Source of the DNA: Paenibacillus sp. KS-LC4
Lineage (GTDB): Bacteria > Bacillota > Bacilli > Paenibacillales > Paenibacillaceae
DNA length: 64,000 bases
Assembly (NCBI RefSeq): GCF_036894955.1
Contig: NZ_CP145905.1
Coordinates: forward strand, 5,181,001 to 5,245,000
Reading direction: 5' to 3'
The notes beneath the pieces are model-generated. The model ran no database searches. It saw only the letters and a list, made by a program, of their open reading frames with translations, and had not been told where the DNA came from. The translations under genes were made by a program, and so were the position numbers. Each line of letters opens with the position of its first letter. Position 1 is the stretch's first letter. Of this stretch, positions 8,963 through 17,379 are shown piece after piece.

Positions 8963-9664
8963 TCAGTGCCAGTCTTTCAACCACAGCTGCAGGCGCTCAA
9001 TCGTTTTATCCAAATTGCAGACAGCATCTCGGTCGCGAAACGCCTCTTGATGGCGAAAATAATGGGCATGTCCGCCGATGACATGAATCGGCTCTACCTT
9101 GCCTGGCGCATGCTTCATCTGCTGCCATTTAGGCACGCCGGAAGTGCTGCGCGTCCAACCGCCCCAGCTGCCGATCCGGCTTACGGGATCATTAAGCTTG
9201 CCTGCCTCGTTGACGGAATACAAATAACAGACTTTGTCTTTCAGCTGCGGCGCAATATGATTGCGCGGCGAACCGACCTGAAGAACGCGGAAATTGGTCA
9301 TTAGATTGCGTTCCATCAGCATTTTCGCCGCTTGATAGGCTGCGGCTCCGCCGCCGCTATGTCCGATGAACAGGGAAGGCTCATCAGCGCTCATCAGCTT
9401 CTCCTTCACTTGGCGGTAAGCCATTTGCCCGCCAATGCGTCCGGCTGCAATAAAGCTGGTTAAATCGCTGCCCACCTCAAGCACCTGTCGAAACAGATTG
9501 CGGCTGTTGTCGCCATAAGGATGCAAAATATGAATGCGGGGCTGAGCGCCGGATTCACGAAATAATTGGTCAAGCTTATCACGACAAACGTTAAAGGCAC
9601 TCTTAGTCGTAGCCACACCTGCCAGCAAAAATATGTTAACGGCTCCTCCACCAGCTGCCAGCAT
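8963..9664 (-). CDS. Putative alpha/beta-hydrolase (lipase-like), unknown substrate
   Basis: 233 aa. A short hydrophobic start (VNIFLLAGVATTKS) is followed by an alpha/beta-hydrolase layout with the nucleophile elbow FIGHSGGGAAAY (Ser103), a later VLQVGSPRNHIAP strand and a His-rich C-terminal segment (GGHAHYFRH) that could supply the catalytic His. The start ATG has GGAGGGAGAAGC upstream. I do not recognise a named subfamily. It lies next to the hemolysin III gene with a 64-bp gap on the same strand and may share its transcript. Confidence 0.7.
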   Translation of the reverse strand: MLAAGGGAVNIFLLAGVATTKSAFNVCRDKLDQLFRESGAQPRIHILHPYGDNSRNLFRQVLEVGSDLTSFIAAGRIGGQMAYRQVKEKLMSADEPSLFIGHSGGGAAAYQAAKMLMERNLMTNFRVLQVGSPRNHIAPQLKDKVCYLYSVNEAGKLNDPVSRIGSWGGWTRSTSGVPKWQQMKHAPGKVEPIHVIGGHAHYFRHQEAFRDRDAVCNLDKTIERLQLWLKDWH

Positions 9665-9815
9665 GCTTCTCCCTCCATTGCAAAGAAATATGGTATAGGT
9701 ACATTATGCGGGAAGAAGCTGCGATTCATTCCTTCACGAGCTACTTAAAAATAATCCCAATTCACCTCAGACACAATAGAGATTGCCAGCCCTCTAGATA
9801 CTCTAATTAAAAATA

Positions 9816-9857
9816 AGCCTTTTGCTACGCTGCACATTTTCAGCATAGCAAAAGGCT
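9816..9857 (-). terminator. Intrinsic terminator
   Basis: AGCCTTTTGCTACGCTG (9816-9832) pairs with CAGCATAGCAAAAGGCT (9841-9857) with one G-U type mismatch. It lies just beyond the stop of the small protein gene ending at 9893 on the minus strand. Confidence 0.75.
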
Positions 9858-9892
9858 ATTCAAACGATCAAGCATCTCCAGCTGATAGCTGA

Positions 9893-10093
9893 TTACACGC
9901 CCATCTTTTTGCGTTGATTATTGACCTTCTTTGTGTTCTGGCTCTTCATTTGCTGTGTGCTTGTTGAAAAGCCGCCTTGTGCGAAGGCATCTGCTTTACC
10001 CTGCTTCTTCTGGGCCAGCAATTGCTTAGCCTTCTCCGCTTGAGTCAGCTTCTTCGGCTGCTCCTGTACTTCCTTATTCTCCACGTCCGACAT
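9893..10093 (-). CDS. Small basic protein of unknown function
   Basis: 66 aa, rich in Lys and Gln (KKLTQAEKAKQLLAQKKQGK ... NNQRKKMGV), with a good GAGGTGATAAG ribosome site before the ATG and a terminator behind it, so I accept it as a gene. It looks like a soluble, largely disordered or helical nucleic-acid-associated protein, but I do not recognise the family. It starts 14 bp after the end of the methyltransferase gene on the same strand and is likely cotranscribed. Confidence 0.7.
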   Translation of the reverse strand: MSDVENKEVQEQPKKLTQAEKAKQLLAQKKQGKADAFAQGGFSTSTQQMKSQNTKKVNNQRKKMGV

Positions 10094-10107
10094 CTTATCA
10101 CCTCGCT

Positions 10108-11043
10108 TTATGATTTAACCAACGTAATAAACCTTGTAAATGCGCTCTTATGCAGCTTGCATTGATCAATCAAGCTAAAGCCGGAAGCTGCAAGCTGCGT
10201 TTCAATCGGCTCCGTCGTTATAATGACTGCAACGTCAGCAAGCCGTCTTACACTTTCCAGCATATCAAGCTGCTCGCCAATCGGCAAGACCGAACATAAA
10301 TTATACGGCAGATCTACGATTGCCGCATCATAATGCCCTTCCAGCTCGCGCATATCGCCAAGTGTAACGAGTTCCTTGCTATAGCCAAAATGAGCAAGAT
10401 TAACCCGTGCTCCCTGAACTGCGAGCGGATTGCGATCCACACCGCGAATATCAAGGCCCATCGACAGCGCCTCAATGAGCACGGTGCCCATGCCGCAGCA
10501 GGGATCGATTATCTTCGCCTTAAGCGCCTCGCCTGCTGGCCCCGCAGCGATATTAACTATCGCTCTGGCCACCCTCGTGCCTAATGCTGTCGAATAGTTT
10601 TGCGGCTTCTGCCGATGGGCGAGCCAGATCGCGCTCGCTTGCTCACAGGCGCCAAACCAATATCGCTGCTGCCAAAAGGTAATACCCAGCAGACGCTCCG
10701 GCTGCCGCATATCCGCTACTCCAACTAATGATCCGCCGACAGAACGCTCAAGTGCGCGCTGCTCCTCGTAGCTGTAAGGGGCGTCCGCCACTGTACAAAG
10801 CACCTTGAATGTCGCTCCATTCAAATCAACAAGCGGCAGCTGCTCCAGCAGCTCGGGCAAAGTTGCACCTGAAAGGGATAGCTCCATGCGACGCTTGAGA
10901 AACGGACTTCTACTCGGATGAACGTTATGCTCGCTCACGACGAAGCCATCCCTGAGCGGAGCCTCCAGCAGTCGCCACAATTCCAGTCGGCATAGCTCCA
11001 ATTCCTCTTCATGACAGCTGTAGCTGTATAAATAACGAGTCAT
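10108..11043 (-). CDS. TRM11-like RNA/DNA methyltransferase
   Basis: 311 aa SAM-dependent methylase. SAM motif I is IIDPCCGMGTVLIEA (179-192), motif II follows at IRGVDRNP, and the catalytic motif IV is DLPYN (244-248), the D/N-P-P-Y variant seen in N2-guanine methylases of the TRM11/TrmG10 group. The N-terminal 150 residues are a THUMP-like or divergent RNA-binding part. Its ATG overlaps the stop of the upstream LapA-like gene by one base (TAATG), so translation is probably coupled. A tRNA guanosine substrate is inferred, not shown. Confidence 0.78.
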   Translation of the reverse strand: MTRYLYSYSCHEEELELCRLELWRLLEAPLRDGFVVSEHNVHPSRSPFLKRRMELSLSGATLPELLEQLPLVDLNGATFKVLCTVADAPYSYEEQRALERSVGGSLVGVADMRQPERLLGITFWQQRYWFGACEQASAIWLAHRQKPQNYSTALGTRVARAIVNIAAGPAGEALKAKIIDPCCGMGTVLIEALSMGLDIRGVDRNPLAVQGARVNLAHFGYSKELVTLGDMRELEGHYDAAIVDLPYNLCSVLPIGEQLDMLESVRRLADVAVIITTEPIETQLAASGFSLIDQCKLHKSAFTRFITLVKS

Positions 11044-11381
11044 TAATGGTCTACTGACGTCCGTGTCTGAGGTAGCTCAGCCTCATCAATGCTGAAAGGT
11101 ATAAACTCCGGCTTTGCTTTGCTTTCCACTTCAACGGTTAATTCATTCACCTGTTTATTCAGCAGCTTAACCTGGCGCTGCAAGCGAAACACGCGCACCA
11201 TGCCAAACAATCCAATAACGAGTCCGCCAATGAGCGTGGAGGCGAGAATGACGAGGATAAGCGGAATTTGAGCCTGTGCAAACATAAAATTAACTTGCAC
11301 CGAGTTGACATTAATTACGGCAAACAACGCAATAACAAATGCAAACAGCAGTGCGGATATAAGCATCGTCTGAGCCTTCAT
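11043..11381 (-). CDS. LapA-domain membrane protein (DUF1049-like)
   Basis: 112 aa with two N-terminal membrane helices (about residues 5-25 and 41-64) separated by a short NVNSVQVNFMFAQAQIP loop, then a coiled-coil tail (RQVKLLNKQVNELTVEVES). This is the lipopolysaccharide-assembly-A domain arrangement, widespread in Firmicutes where its role is unknown. The ribosome site is AAAAGGTGGAGAGAAC. It is the first gene of a three-gene minus-strand run with the methyltransferase and the small basic protein. Confidence 0.8.
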   Translation of the reverse strand: MKAQTMLISALLFAFVIALFAVINVNSVQVNFMFAQAQIPLILVILASTLIGGLVIGLFGMVRVFRLQRQVKLLNKQVNELTVEVESKAKPEFIPFSIDEAELPQTRTSVDH

Positions 11382-11458
11382 GTTCTCTCCACCTTTTTCT
11401 GGGTTGCTATTAGTTTATCATATTCCCTATTAAACCAATAGTCGCAGCATCAAACAGC

Positions 11459-11488
11459 AAGCGGATGCCCACCTCAGGGCACCCGCTT
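11459..11488 (-). terminator. Intrinsic terminator of the efe operon
   Basis: AAGCGGATGCCC (11459-11470) pairs with GGGCACCCGCTT (11477-11488), one mismatch, 6-nt loop. It is 30 bp downstream of the efeU stop. Confidence 0.75.
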
Positions 11489-11520
11489 TAGCTTGTTCAT
11501 ATAACAGCTTTATTAGATTG

Positions 11521-13305
11521 CTACGCTTTTCTTCTCGCCTGCTGCCACACGAACATTATAATAATGACCACCAATACCGCAAGCTGCGTAAAAGCTGTCT
11601 CCAGCGTTGGATAAATTCCAAGGAAGCCAATGGTCGGCCATTCACTTAACGCATGCGTCGGCAGCCATGCAGCAACCTGCAGCGAGTGAATGCTTTCTCC
11701 CATAAAGCGGAACACCAAATAATAAATGAGTACCGATGCCACAATGAAAAAGGGACGAATTGGCAGCTTCGTGCTGAAGCGAATAATAACGAAAGCAATT
11801 GCCACGAGCAGCAGGAACGTTACGCCAATACCTAGGATCATTTGGTAGGGATCAATGGAAGGTGCCATGCCGACATAAAATATCGTCGTCTCCGCCCCTT
11901 CCCGCATAATAGCAAGCGCCGACACAGCGAACAAGGACCACAGACTGCCGCGCGCGATTGCGCTGCCCATTTTGTTGTCAATATAGCTGTTCCAGCCTCG
12001 CAAATTCGCTTTGCTGTGCAGCCAATTGCCAACGGTTATCATCAAGATGACGGAGACGAGACCAGCGATGCCCTCAATTGCTTCACGCGCGCTGCCAGCA
12101 GCCGCTTGAGCAATCACATAAGTGAGCAGCACAGCCATAACCGCGCTCAGCAGCAGGCCGACCCAGACGCCAGACCACACCCAGATGCGTTTCGACTCGT
12201 TGCCCGTTTTTTTCAAATAAGCCAGTAAAGCCGCAAGCACGAGAATCGCCTCAAGCCCCTCGCGGAGCAAAATCATTCCAGCATCCCAGGCAGTATAGCG
12301 CGTTTCCTCCACCATTGGAGCAAGTATCTCTCTGATTTCCCCAATTACAGCTTGGGCTTTATCCGGTTCCGGCGGATTGGAAAGCAAATAGCCCGAAACC
12401 GCCGTCATTTGAATTTCGATTTTCGTATAAGCATCAGCAGAACGAATCTGAACCTGCCCTTCAACCGACGGCCATTTTGAAATAAAGGCTTGCATTTGGC
12501 CATCAGCCTCACTTAAGTTGCCTGCGGCTATGTCTTTAGCTGCTTTATCAACAATTGCAATCAGGTCAGCAATGCCCAGTTTTTCCGCTGGCACCGCAGC
12601 CGCATCAATTTTGCCCGCCATATAATCATTAAGCAGCTGAATCATCGCGTTGGCTTCCGTCTCGGCCTGCTCCGCACGCGGCGGCTCAGCCTGAAGCGCA
12701 ATTCGGATCATGCTCATTGCCGTCTCCAGCTTGCCATAAACGCTGAAATTGTCCGAGCGGATCGCAGGTTCAATTGTCAGCCAATTATCGTTAATCGTCT
12801 TATAATCAGCGCTCGCCTTTCCCCATTGCTCCCCTTTAATTTCGACCAGCAGCTTTGTCGCCATAGGCAGCAGCAGCTTTGCCGCTTCCTTGCCGCTCAG
12901 CTTAGCTTGATCGTCCTTCTGGACGGTTTTCACATATTTATTAATCGTCTTTGCCAGCTCGGATAAGGAGGCTTTCGCCTCATCCGGCTTGCTGTCCCCC
13001 TGTTCCAAGAGCACGATTGCATGAGCCAGAGCGGAGTCGACATCGGCGGATAAATCTGATTTTTTCACGTTTAGCTGCTTCCAGCGCTCATTTGCTTCTT
13101 TAATATGGCCGGATGCCTGCTCCCAGTCACTCTGGCTTGCCGCCGCAAGCGCTCCGCCAACGAGCGGAAGCAGCTTATCCAAATCGCTGGACGCTTCTGC
13201 AAAAACGGGCCTCACGCCAATCGAGCTTGCAGCTATAGCTGCTAAAATAACGATAATGCCGAGCCATTTCCATCCTATGCTGTAACGGCTGGTACCTGAA
13301 AACAT
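11521..13305 (-). CDS. efeU: Iron permease FTR1 family, with extracytoplasmic N-terminal domain
   Basis: 594 aa from the ATG at 13305, which has GGAGAGAGGAGAAG upstream; a longer in-frame start would overlap efeB. A signal or anchor helix (13-33) is followed by about 300 helical, repeat-like, charged residues, then the FTR1 permease with seven membrane helices. Both FTR1 iron motifs are present: REGLE (348-352) and REGAE (468-472). The permease imports ferric iron delivered by EfeO/EfeB. The large N-terminal part is common in Gram-positive EfeU homologues and may replace or supplement a binding module. Confidence 0.92.
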   Translation of the reverse strand: MFSGTSRYSIGWKWLGIIVILAAIAASSIGVRPVFAEASSDLDKLLPLVGGALAAASQSDWEQASGHIKEANERWKQLNVKKSDLSADVDSALAHAIVLLEQGDSKPDEAKASLSELAKTINKYVKTVQKDDQAKLSGKEAAKLLLPMATKLLVEIKGEQWGKASADYKTINDNWLTIEPAIRSDNFSVYGKLETAMSMIRIALQAEPPRAEQAETEANAMIQLLNDYMAGKIDAAAVPAEKLGIADLIAIVDKAAKDIAAGNLSEADGQMQAFISKWPSVEGQVQIRSADAYTKIEIQMTAVSGYLLSNPPEPDKAQAVIGEIREILAPMVEETRYTAWDAGMILLREGLEAILVLAALLAYLKKTGNESKRIWVWSGVWVGLLLSAVMAVLLTYVIAQAAAGSAREAIEGIAGLVSVILMITVGNWLHSKANLRGWNSYIDNKMGSAIARGSLWSLFAVSALAIMREGAETTIFYVGMAPSIDPYQMILGIGVTFLLLVAIAFVIIRFSTKLPIRPFFIVASVLIYYLVFRFMGESIHSLQVAAWLPTHALSEWPTIGFLGIYPTLETAFTQLAVLVVIIIMFVWQQARRKA

Positions 13306-13327
13306 ATGCCGCTTCTCCTCTCTCCTG

Positions 13328-14650
13328 CTACAATAACGTATCTCCAATATAACCGCCCTCTCTGACGCCAGGGAAACAGGCAAACACGGCGCTGCCCGTA
13401 TGCACGATATATTCATTCAGCTTATCCATGCGGCTCAGCTTGGTCTGCATCGGAATAAACTGCTTGCTCGTATCGCGGTTATAGCAAATAAACAATAGTC
13501 CCGCATCAAGCTGTCCGGTGCGCTTGTCAAGACCACTGGAGTAGGAGTACGAGCGGCGCAATATTTTCAAAGACCCGTCACCTCTAGCAAGTGCCAGATG
13601 CGAGTTGGCTGGAATGACCGGCTTGCCGTTCTCATCCTTTTTATTCAAATCAACGGTGTCAAACTCCTTCAAGCTGCCAATTGGAGCACCGCTCTCCCGG
13701 TGACGACCGAAGGTTGCCTCTTGGTCAGACAGCGTCGAGCGATCCCACACCTCAACCCGCATGCGAATTCTTCTCACGACCATATAGCTTCCGCCCGCCA
13801 TCCATGGTACACCGTCATCGGCGGAAGCCCAGACGACCTGCTTCATCTGCGCTTCATCGCTCGTATCCGGGTTCGCGGTTCCATCCTTGAAGCCCATCAA
13901 GTTGCGCGGGGTTGCTCCCTGCTTATCAGCGCCGGATGTACGCTGAAAGCCTTCCGTCGTCCAGCGAAGCACCGCTTTCCCCCGTGCGATCCGCGTCAAA
14001 TTACGAATGGCATGGAAGGCGACCTGCATATCGTTTGCGCATACCTGCACGCCGATATCGCCACCGCACCACTCCGGCTGCAGCTCATCGCCGCCAAATG
14101 CCGGAAGCTCCTCAAGGGTAGCGGGCTTCTTGCTTGACAGGCCGAAGCGTCCATCAAAAAAGCTCGGCCCTACGCCGAACGTAATCGTTGTTTTGGAAGG
14201 CGATAAGCCTGCGGCTTCGCCCGTGTCGGATGGCGGCAGGTTCAAGTTATTATTGTCCGTGCCAATCATCGTTCCTTGTGTCATTGCAGCTGAAGCGGCC
14301 GTCCAAGCTTGAAACAAGGTACGTACATCATCAATTGAAGCTGCAGTCAGATCAAAAGCAGCGAATAGTATAAAATCCTGTGACGGCGTCGCAATGCCTG
14401 CCTGATGAGCACCGTAAAAAGGCAGCACATCTCCATTTGCTCCAGCCCCTGTCGCCGCCGGAACGGTCAGCGTCTTGCTTGCCGCCTGCATAATGCCGCC
14501 CATGCCAGTCGCGCCGATCAGCAAACCAGCCCCACCAACGCCCATGAGCCGCAATAAATCTCTGCGGCTCATCGGTTTTTCCAGCACACTGTCGCCAGCC
14601 TGCTTCTGATTATGCTTTTGTTTATCGTCGTTGTTAGTAGTAGAACTCAT
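13328..14650 (-). CDS. efeB: Dye-decolorizing-type heme peroxidase EfeB (Tat substrate)
   Basis: 440 aa. A twin-arginine signal, MSRRDLLRLMGVGGAGLLIG, lies at about residues 27-46, so the folded heme protein is exported by Tat. The DyP signature GFKDGTANP is present, together with FGRHRESGAPI and the final strands WMAGGSYMVVRRIRM. EfeB oxidises ferrous iron or strips iron from heme at the cell surface for EfeU. The efeO stop lies 4 bp upstream and the ribosome site is TTGGGGGCTTAATGTC. efeU begins 22 bp downstream. Confidence 0.93.
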   Translation of the reverse strand: MSSTTNNDDKQKHNQKQAGDSVLEKPMSRRDLLRLMGVGGAGLLIGATGMGGIMQAASKTLTVPAATGAGANGDVLPFYGAHQAGIATPSQDFILFAAFDLTAASIDDVRTLFQAWTAASAAMTQGTMIGTDNNNLNLPPSDTGEAAGLSPSKTTITFGVGPSFFDGRFGLSSKKPATLEELPAFGGDELQPEWCGGDIGVQVCANDMQVAFHAIRNLTRIARGKAVLRWTTEGFQRTSGADKQGATPRNLMGFKDGTANPDTSDEAQMKQVVWASADDGVPWMAGGSYMVVRRIRMRVEVWDRSTLSDQEATFGRHRESGAPIGSLKEFDTVDLNKKDENGKPVIPANSHLALARGDGSLKILRRSYSYSSGLDKRTGQLDAGLLFICYNRDTSKQFIPMQTKLSRMDKLNEYIVHTGSAVFACFPGVREGGYIGDTLL

Positions 14651-14654
14651 GACA

Positions 14655-15566
14655 TTAAGCCCCCAAAATTTTGCCCATTTGTGAAAGCGGTTCTGCCAAA
14701 GCGTCCAGCAGCTGGCTCAGCTTCTTCGTATCTTCTTCTTTCAAATCAAGGTAAGATTTATAGCCGTCGCCATCTTTATAAACGGCAAGCGCATCGTCAA
14801 GGCTTGTGAAGCTTGTGCCAATCAATGCTTCCAGCTGCGCATCATGCTTGTTCAACTGCGGCTTAAGCAGCTCATAAATTTTCTCCGCACCTTCAACGTT
14901 AGCTACAAAATCATACAAATCAGTATGTGAATAACGCTCCTCCTCGCCTGTTACTTTAGAGGAGGATACTTCGTTCAGCAGCTCAACCGCACCCGTAACG
15001 AGCAGGCTAGGCTCAATTTCGACCGTCTCCATCAGTGCGCGAAGCAGCTTGATGTCCTCAAGCAGCGTATCGGCATAGCCTTCAGCGCCTTTTGTCGTAT
15101 TTTCTTCCCATAAAATTTTCTCGATTCGGTGGAAGCCTCTCCATTCCTTCTCGTCGACATCATTTTCACGGGCATCAATATGAGGGTCAAAATCGCCCAG
15201 CGCTTCAGCAATCGGCTCGATTCTTTCATAGTACATTCTCGATGGCGCATACAGCTGCTTCGCCGTCTCCAATTCGCCCGCTTTAACGGCATTGACGAAT
15301 TTTTCGGTTTCAATCACGAGCGAATCCGCCTCTTTAATGGTGAAGGCGCGATATTCGTCAAGAATAGGCTGCCATTCCTCTGCGGTGGCAGGTGCTATTG
15401 TAGCAGCGGGCGACTCCTCCGACGCTGCCGGCGTTTCATCAGCTGTATTTGCTGCTGTCGCTGCCGCGTTATCTGTTTTTGTATTAGCAGCAGTATCCGA
15501 TCCGCATGCAGAAAGAAATAATAGGCTTGCACAAGATAATGAAATTGCGATCAACTTCCAGTTCAT
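14655..15566 (-). CDS. efeO: Iron-binding lipoprotein EfeO (imelysin/M75 family)
   Basis: 303 aa from the ATG at 15566 (GGGGAAAATCG upstream). The signal peptide ends in the lipobox LFLSACGS, so the protein is lipid-anchored outside the membrane. After an Ala/Thr/Glu-rich linker comes an all-helical M75 domain with EEWQPILDEYRAFTIKEAD, PSRMYYERIEPIAE, and DEKEWRGFHRIEKILWEE (the imelysin GxHxxE-type metal site). It probably binds Fe and hands it to the permease. It is first in the efeO-efeB-efeU operon, downstream of a Fur box. Confidence 0.93.
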   Translation of the reverse strand: MNWKLIAISLSCASLLFLSACGSDTAANTKTDNAAATAANTADETPAASEESPAATIAPATAEEWQPILDEYRAFTIKEADSLVIETEKFVNAVKAGELETAKQLYAPSRMYYERIEPIAEALGDFDPHIDARENDVDEKEWRGFHRIEKILWEENTTKGAEGYADTLLEDIKLLRALMETVEIEPSLLVTGAVELLNEVSSSKVTGEEERYSHTDLYDFVANVEGAEKIYELLKPQLNKHDAQLEALIGTSFTSLDDALAVYKDGDGYKSYLDLKEEDTKKLSQLLDALAEPLSQMGKILGA

Positions 15567-15629
15567 TCGATTTTCCCCTTTAACAATCCACGTCATGTGA
15601 ATTTATTCTATTGCGAAGTATATTCCTGT

Positions 15630-15644
15630 TGAGAATCATTGTCA
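15630..15644 (-). promoter_or_regulatory. Fur box upstream of efeOBU
   Basis: Read on the minus strand the 15-mer is TGACAATGATTCTCA, two mismatches from the 7-1-7 consensus TGATAATNATTATCA. It lies 64 bp before the efeO start, as expected for iron-dependent repression. Confidence 0.75.
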
Positions 15645-15733
15645 ATTATATTTTTATGGCAACAACGGTACTTATTTTTCGTGCATCTCTAGCTGACCGA
15701 AAGCAGGAGCCAAATCATTAACAACTATTCTCA

Positions 15734-15856
15734 TCAAACATACCAAATAGAAAGAAAGCCATACAGCGGGATTGGATCAATTCCGCATGTATGGCTTAAA
15801 TCATTAATTCGCAAAATCGGTACGACTGGTTGCATTATTAGCCCATTGTCTCCCAT
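15734..15856 (-). CDS. Possible 40-aa peptide gene
   Basis: A minus-strand frame of 40 codons begins at an ATG (15856) that has a near-perfect AAAAAGGAGGAGCGC ribosome site. The peptide is hydrophobic, has one Cys (Cys24), and ends LSIWYV. The frame stays open upstream, but the Shine-Dalgarno picks this start. I do not recognise it. A terminator hairpin overlaps its last third, which argues either for a compact gene or for a non-coding RNA with a chance frame. It lies between the efeO Fur box and the prenyl-synthase-like gene. Confidence 0.35.
   Translation of the reverse strand: MGDNGLIMQPVVPILRINDLSHTCGIDPIPLYGFLSIWYV
15741..15788 (-). terminator. Terminator-like hairpin read on the minus strand
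   Basis: Minus-strand GCCATACATGCGG pairs with CCGCTGTATGGC (one-base bulge) and is followed by TTTCTTTCTATTT. It overlaps the 3' end of a possible 40-codon gene at 15734-15856, and would stop transcripts approaching efeO from upstream. Confidence 0.6.
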
Positions 15857-16042
15857 GCGCTCCTCCTTTTTCGCATTCGCCTTTCTCTTTTTATCGTTTT
15901 CCCACAAAAAAAGTTTCAAGTTTCTACATTTTACTTAACTTACCCTCTATCTTCAACAACCAAAACAAAGTATAATACTGGAAAACATATTATTTAATGC
16001 GCCTTTTAGCCTATTATATAAAGATAAGAGGTCTTTTGCCCT

Positions 16043-16960
16043 ATGACATTTATCACTCATTTTGAAGGCCGCCTTCAGGCCGTTTTCTCCAAAGCAGAGC
16101 AATTAACAGCTAAATTTCCCGAACCGCTAAATCAAAAGGGACAAGCTTATATTAGGCATATTAATCCTCTGCATCGCAGCGGCAGCCAGAACTATCTCGG
16201 CTATTTGCTGCCCTATTGGATGACGGAAATGGCCGATGTGACCGAGGAGCAATGCGAGCAGCTTGCCCTTGCCAATTTATTCGGCATGCTGCATTTTTTC
16301 ATTGTGGATGAAGTGATGGATAAGGGGAGTGCGGAAAGCAGACAGAAACTGGCTTTGGGACATTTATTTTATACGCAAATGTACGGTGTCCTGCACCGTT
16401 TGCATCCAACTGATTCTAAGTTTTGGGAGTATTATGATCGTTACATGGCCGATTGGTCGCTTGGCGTGACCGAAGAATCCGAGAGCGATTATTTCAACAC
16501 CGATCCGCTTCGTACCGCTTTAAAATCATCACTCGTGAAAATAGCCAGCACCGGAGCCTTGCTCCTATCGGACAAGCACGCCTTCATACCAGCAGTCGAA
16601 CAGGCTGTTGATTATGTGCTTGTTGCGCTTCAAATGGCCGATGATTGGACGGACTGGGAAGCAGACTTAGCTGATGGAAGCTACAACGGATTGCTAGCCT
16701 TATTCAAGAATAGATGGCCGGAGCATTCGCCTATTATCGTCAGTAAAGTAAGAAAAGCGATATATGTACAGGGGCTGCTAACGGACTATGTCGAGCTCGC
16801 TCGCCAATTTCAGCAAGCCCATCAACAATTAGGCCTTAAGGCTGGTTATTTACTAGCGTTTCATGCCTCCATAACCGATTCTCTCGCAAATGATGCTCAA
16901 GCTATAGAGCTCAATCGCAAAAAACAGATGGAGGGCGGACTCTTTCAAACACTAGCATGA
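16043..16960 (+). CDS. Class I isoprenoid-synthase-fold enzyme, possibly a peptide prenyltransferase
   Basis: 305 aa, all-helical. Two aspartate-rich motifs are placed as in class I prenyl synthases: DEVMD (89-93) and DDWTDWEADLAD (200-211), the second preceded by VLVALQMA as in polyprenyl synthases. These would bind diphosphate through Mg. Similarity to named enzymes is low; ComQ, which prenylates the Trp of ComX, has the same size and fold. Start ATG at 16043 with AAGAGG 11 nt upstream; TATAAT at 15971-15976 may be the -10 but no good -35 is seen. It is followed 124 bp later by a small precursor-peptide gene whose last but one residue is Trp. A stand-alone terpene synthase is the alternative. 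Confidence 0.7.
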   Translation: MTFITHFEGRLQAVFSKAEQLTAKFPEPLNQKGQAYIRHINPLHRSGSQNYLGYLLPYWMTEMADVTEEQCEQLALANLFGMLHFFIVDEVMDKGSAESRQKLALGHLFYTQMYGVLHRLHPTDSKFWEYYDRYMADWSLGVTEESESDYFNTDPLRTALKSSLVKIASTGALLLSDKHAFIPAVEQAVDYVLVALQMADDWTDWEADLADGSYNGLLALFKNRWPEHSPIIVSKVRKAIYVQGLLTDYVELARQFQQAHQQLGLKAGYLLAFHASITDSLANDAQAIELNRKKQMEGGLFQTLA

Positions 16961-17084
16961 CATATTCCGTTAAAATTTTTGCTATTCATTAGCATTTTAT
17001 GAAAATATATAGTAGTTTTTGTCGAAATTCCATGCTACAATATGCAAATGGAACTTATACATAATACTAGAAAGGTGGAAAAGT

Positions 17085-17324
17085 ATGAGCAGCGATAACC
17101 CGTTAAGACAACAAATTATTCAGAAAGCATGGGAAGATGAGGCTTTCAAGAAGCAGCTGCTAGCTGATCCACGCGCCGCTATTAAAGAGGCTTTTCAAGT
17201 TGAAATTCCAGAAGACATTGAAGTAAACGCAGTAGAAGAACAGACTAACAGCTATTATCTCGTAATCCCTATCAGTCCAGCTGATAGCTCCAAAGCAACT
17301 GTTGCATCTCCGCCTTGGAAGTAA
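17085..17324 (+). CDS. NHLP-type (nitrile-hydratase-like leader) RiPP precursor peptide
   Basis: 79 aa; the ATG at 17085 has AAAGGTGG upstream. The leader LRQQIIQKAWEDEAFKKQLL, then ADPRAAIKEAFQVEIPEDI and a YYLVIP strand (residues 57-62), is the hallmark of nitrile-hydratase-alpha-like leader peptides used by ribosomal natural products. Most NHLP precursors continue to a Gly-Gly cleavage site; this one does not, and leaves only a short tail, ADSSKATVASPPWK (66-79), with Trp78. No cyclase, radical-SAM or peptidase-transporter gene is adjacent, only the prenyl-synthase-like gene upstream. I infer a modified peptide, possibly a prenylated Trp signal; the modification is not shown. Confidence 0.78.
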   Translation: MSSDNPLRQQIIQKAWEDEAFKKQLLADPRAAIKEAFQVEIPEDIEVNAVEEQTNSYYLVIPISPADSSKATVASPPWK

Positions 17325-17346
17325 CCTCTACGTACAGTCATCAAGC

Positions 17347-17379
17347 AAGCGCCCTGCCAGGAAGGCAAGGCGCTTTTAT
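17347..17379. terminator. Intrinsic terminator after the precursor peptide gene
   Basis: AAGCGCC (17347-17353) pairs with GGCGCTT (17369-17375), with an inner CTGCC/GGCA stem and a TTTTA tail in plus orientation. It overlaps the end of the convergent kinase gene. Confidence 0.75.

Noticed and set aside
13306..13416. N-terminal extension of the iron permease
   Set aside because: It would overlap efeB and displace a clear signal/anchor start that has its own ribosome site.
17019..17084. Upstream extension of the precursor peptide by 22 residues
   Set aside because: The ATG at 17085 has the only proper ribosome site and matches the normal NHLP leader start.
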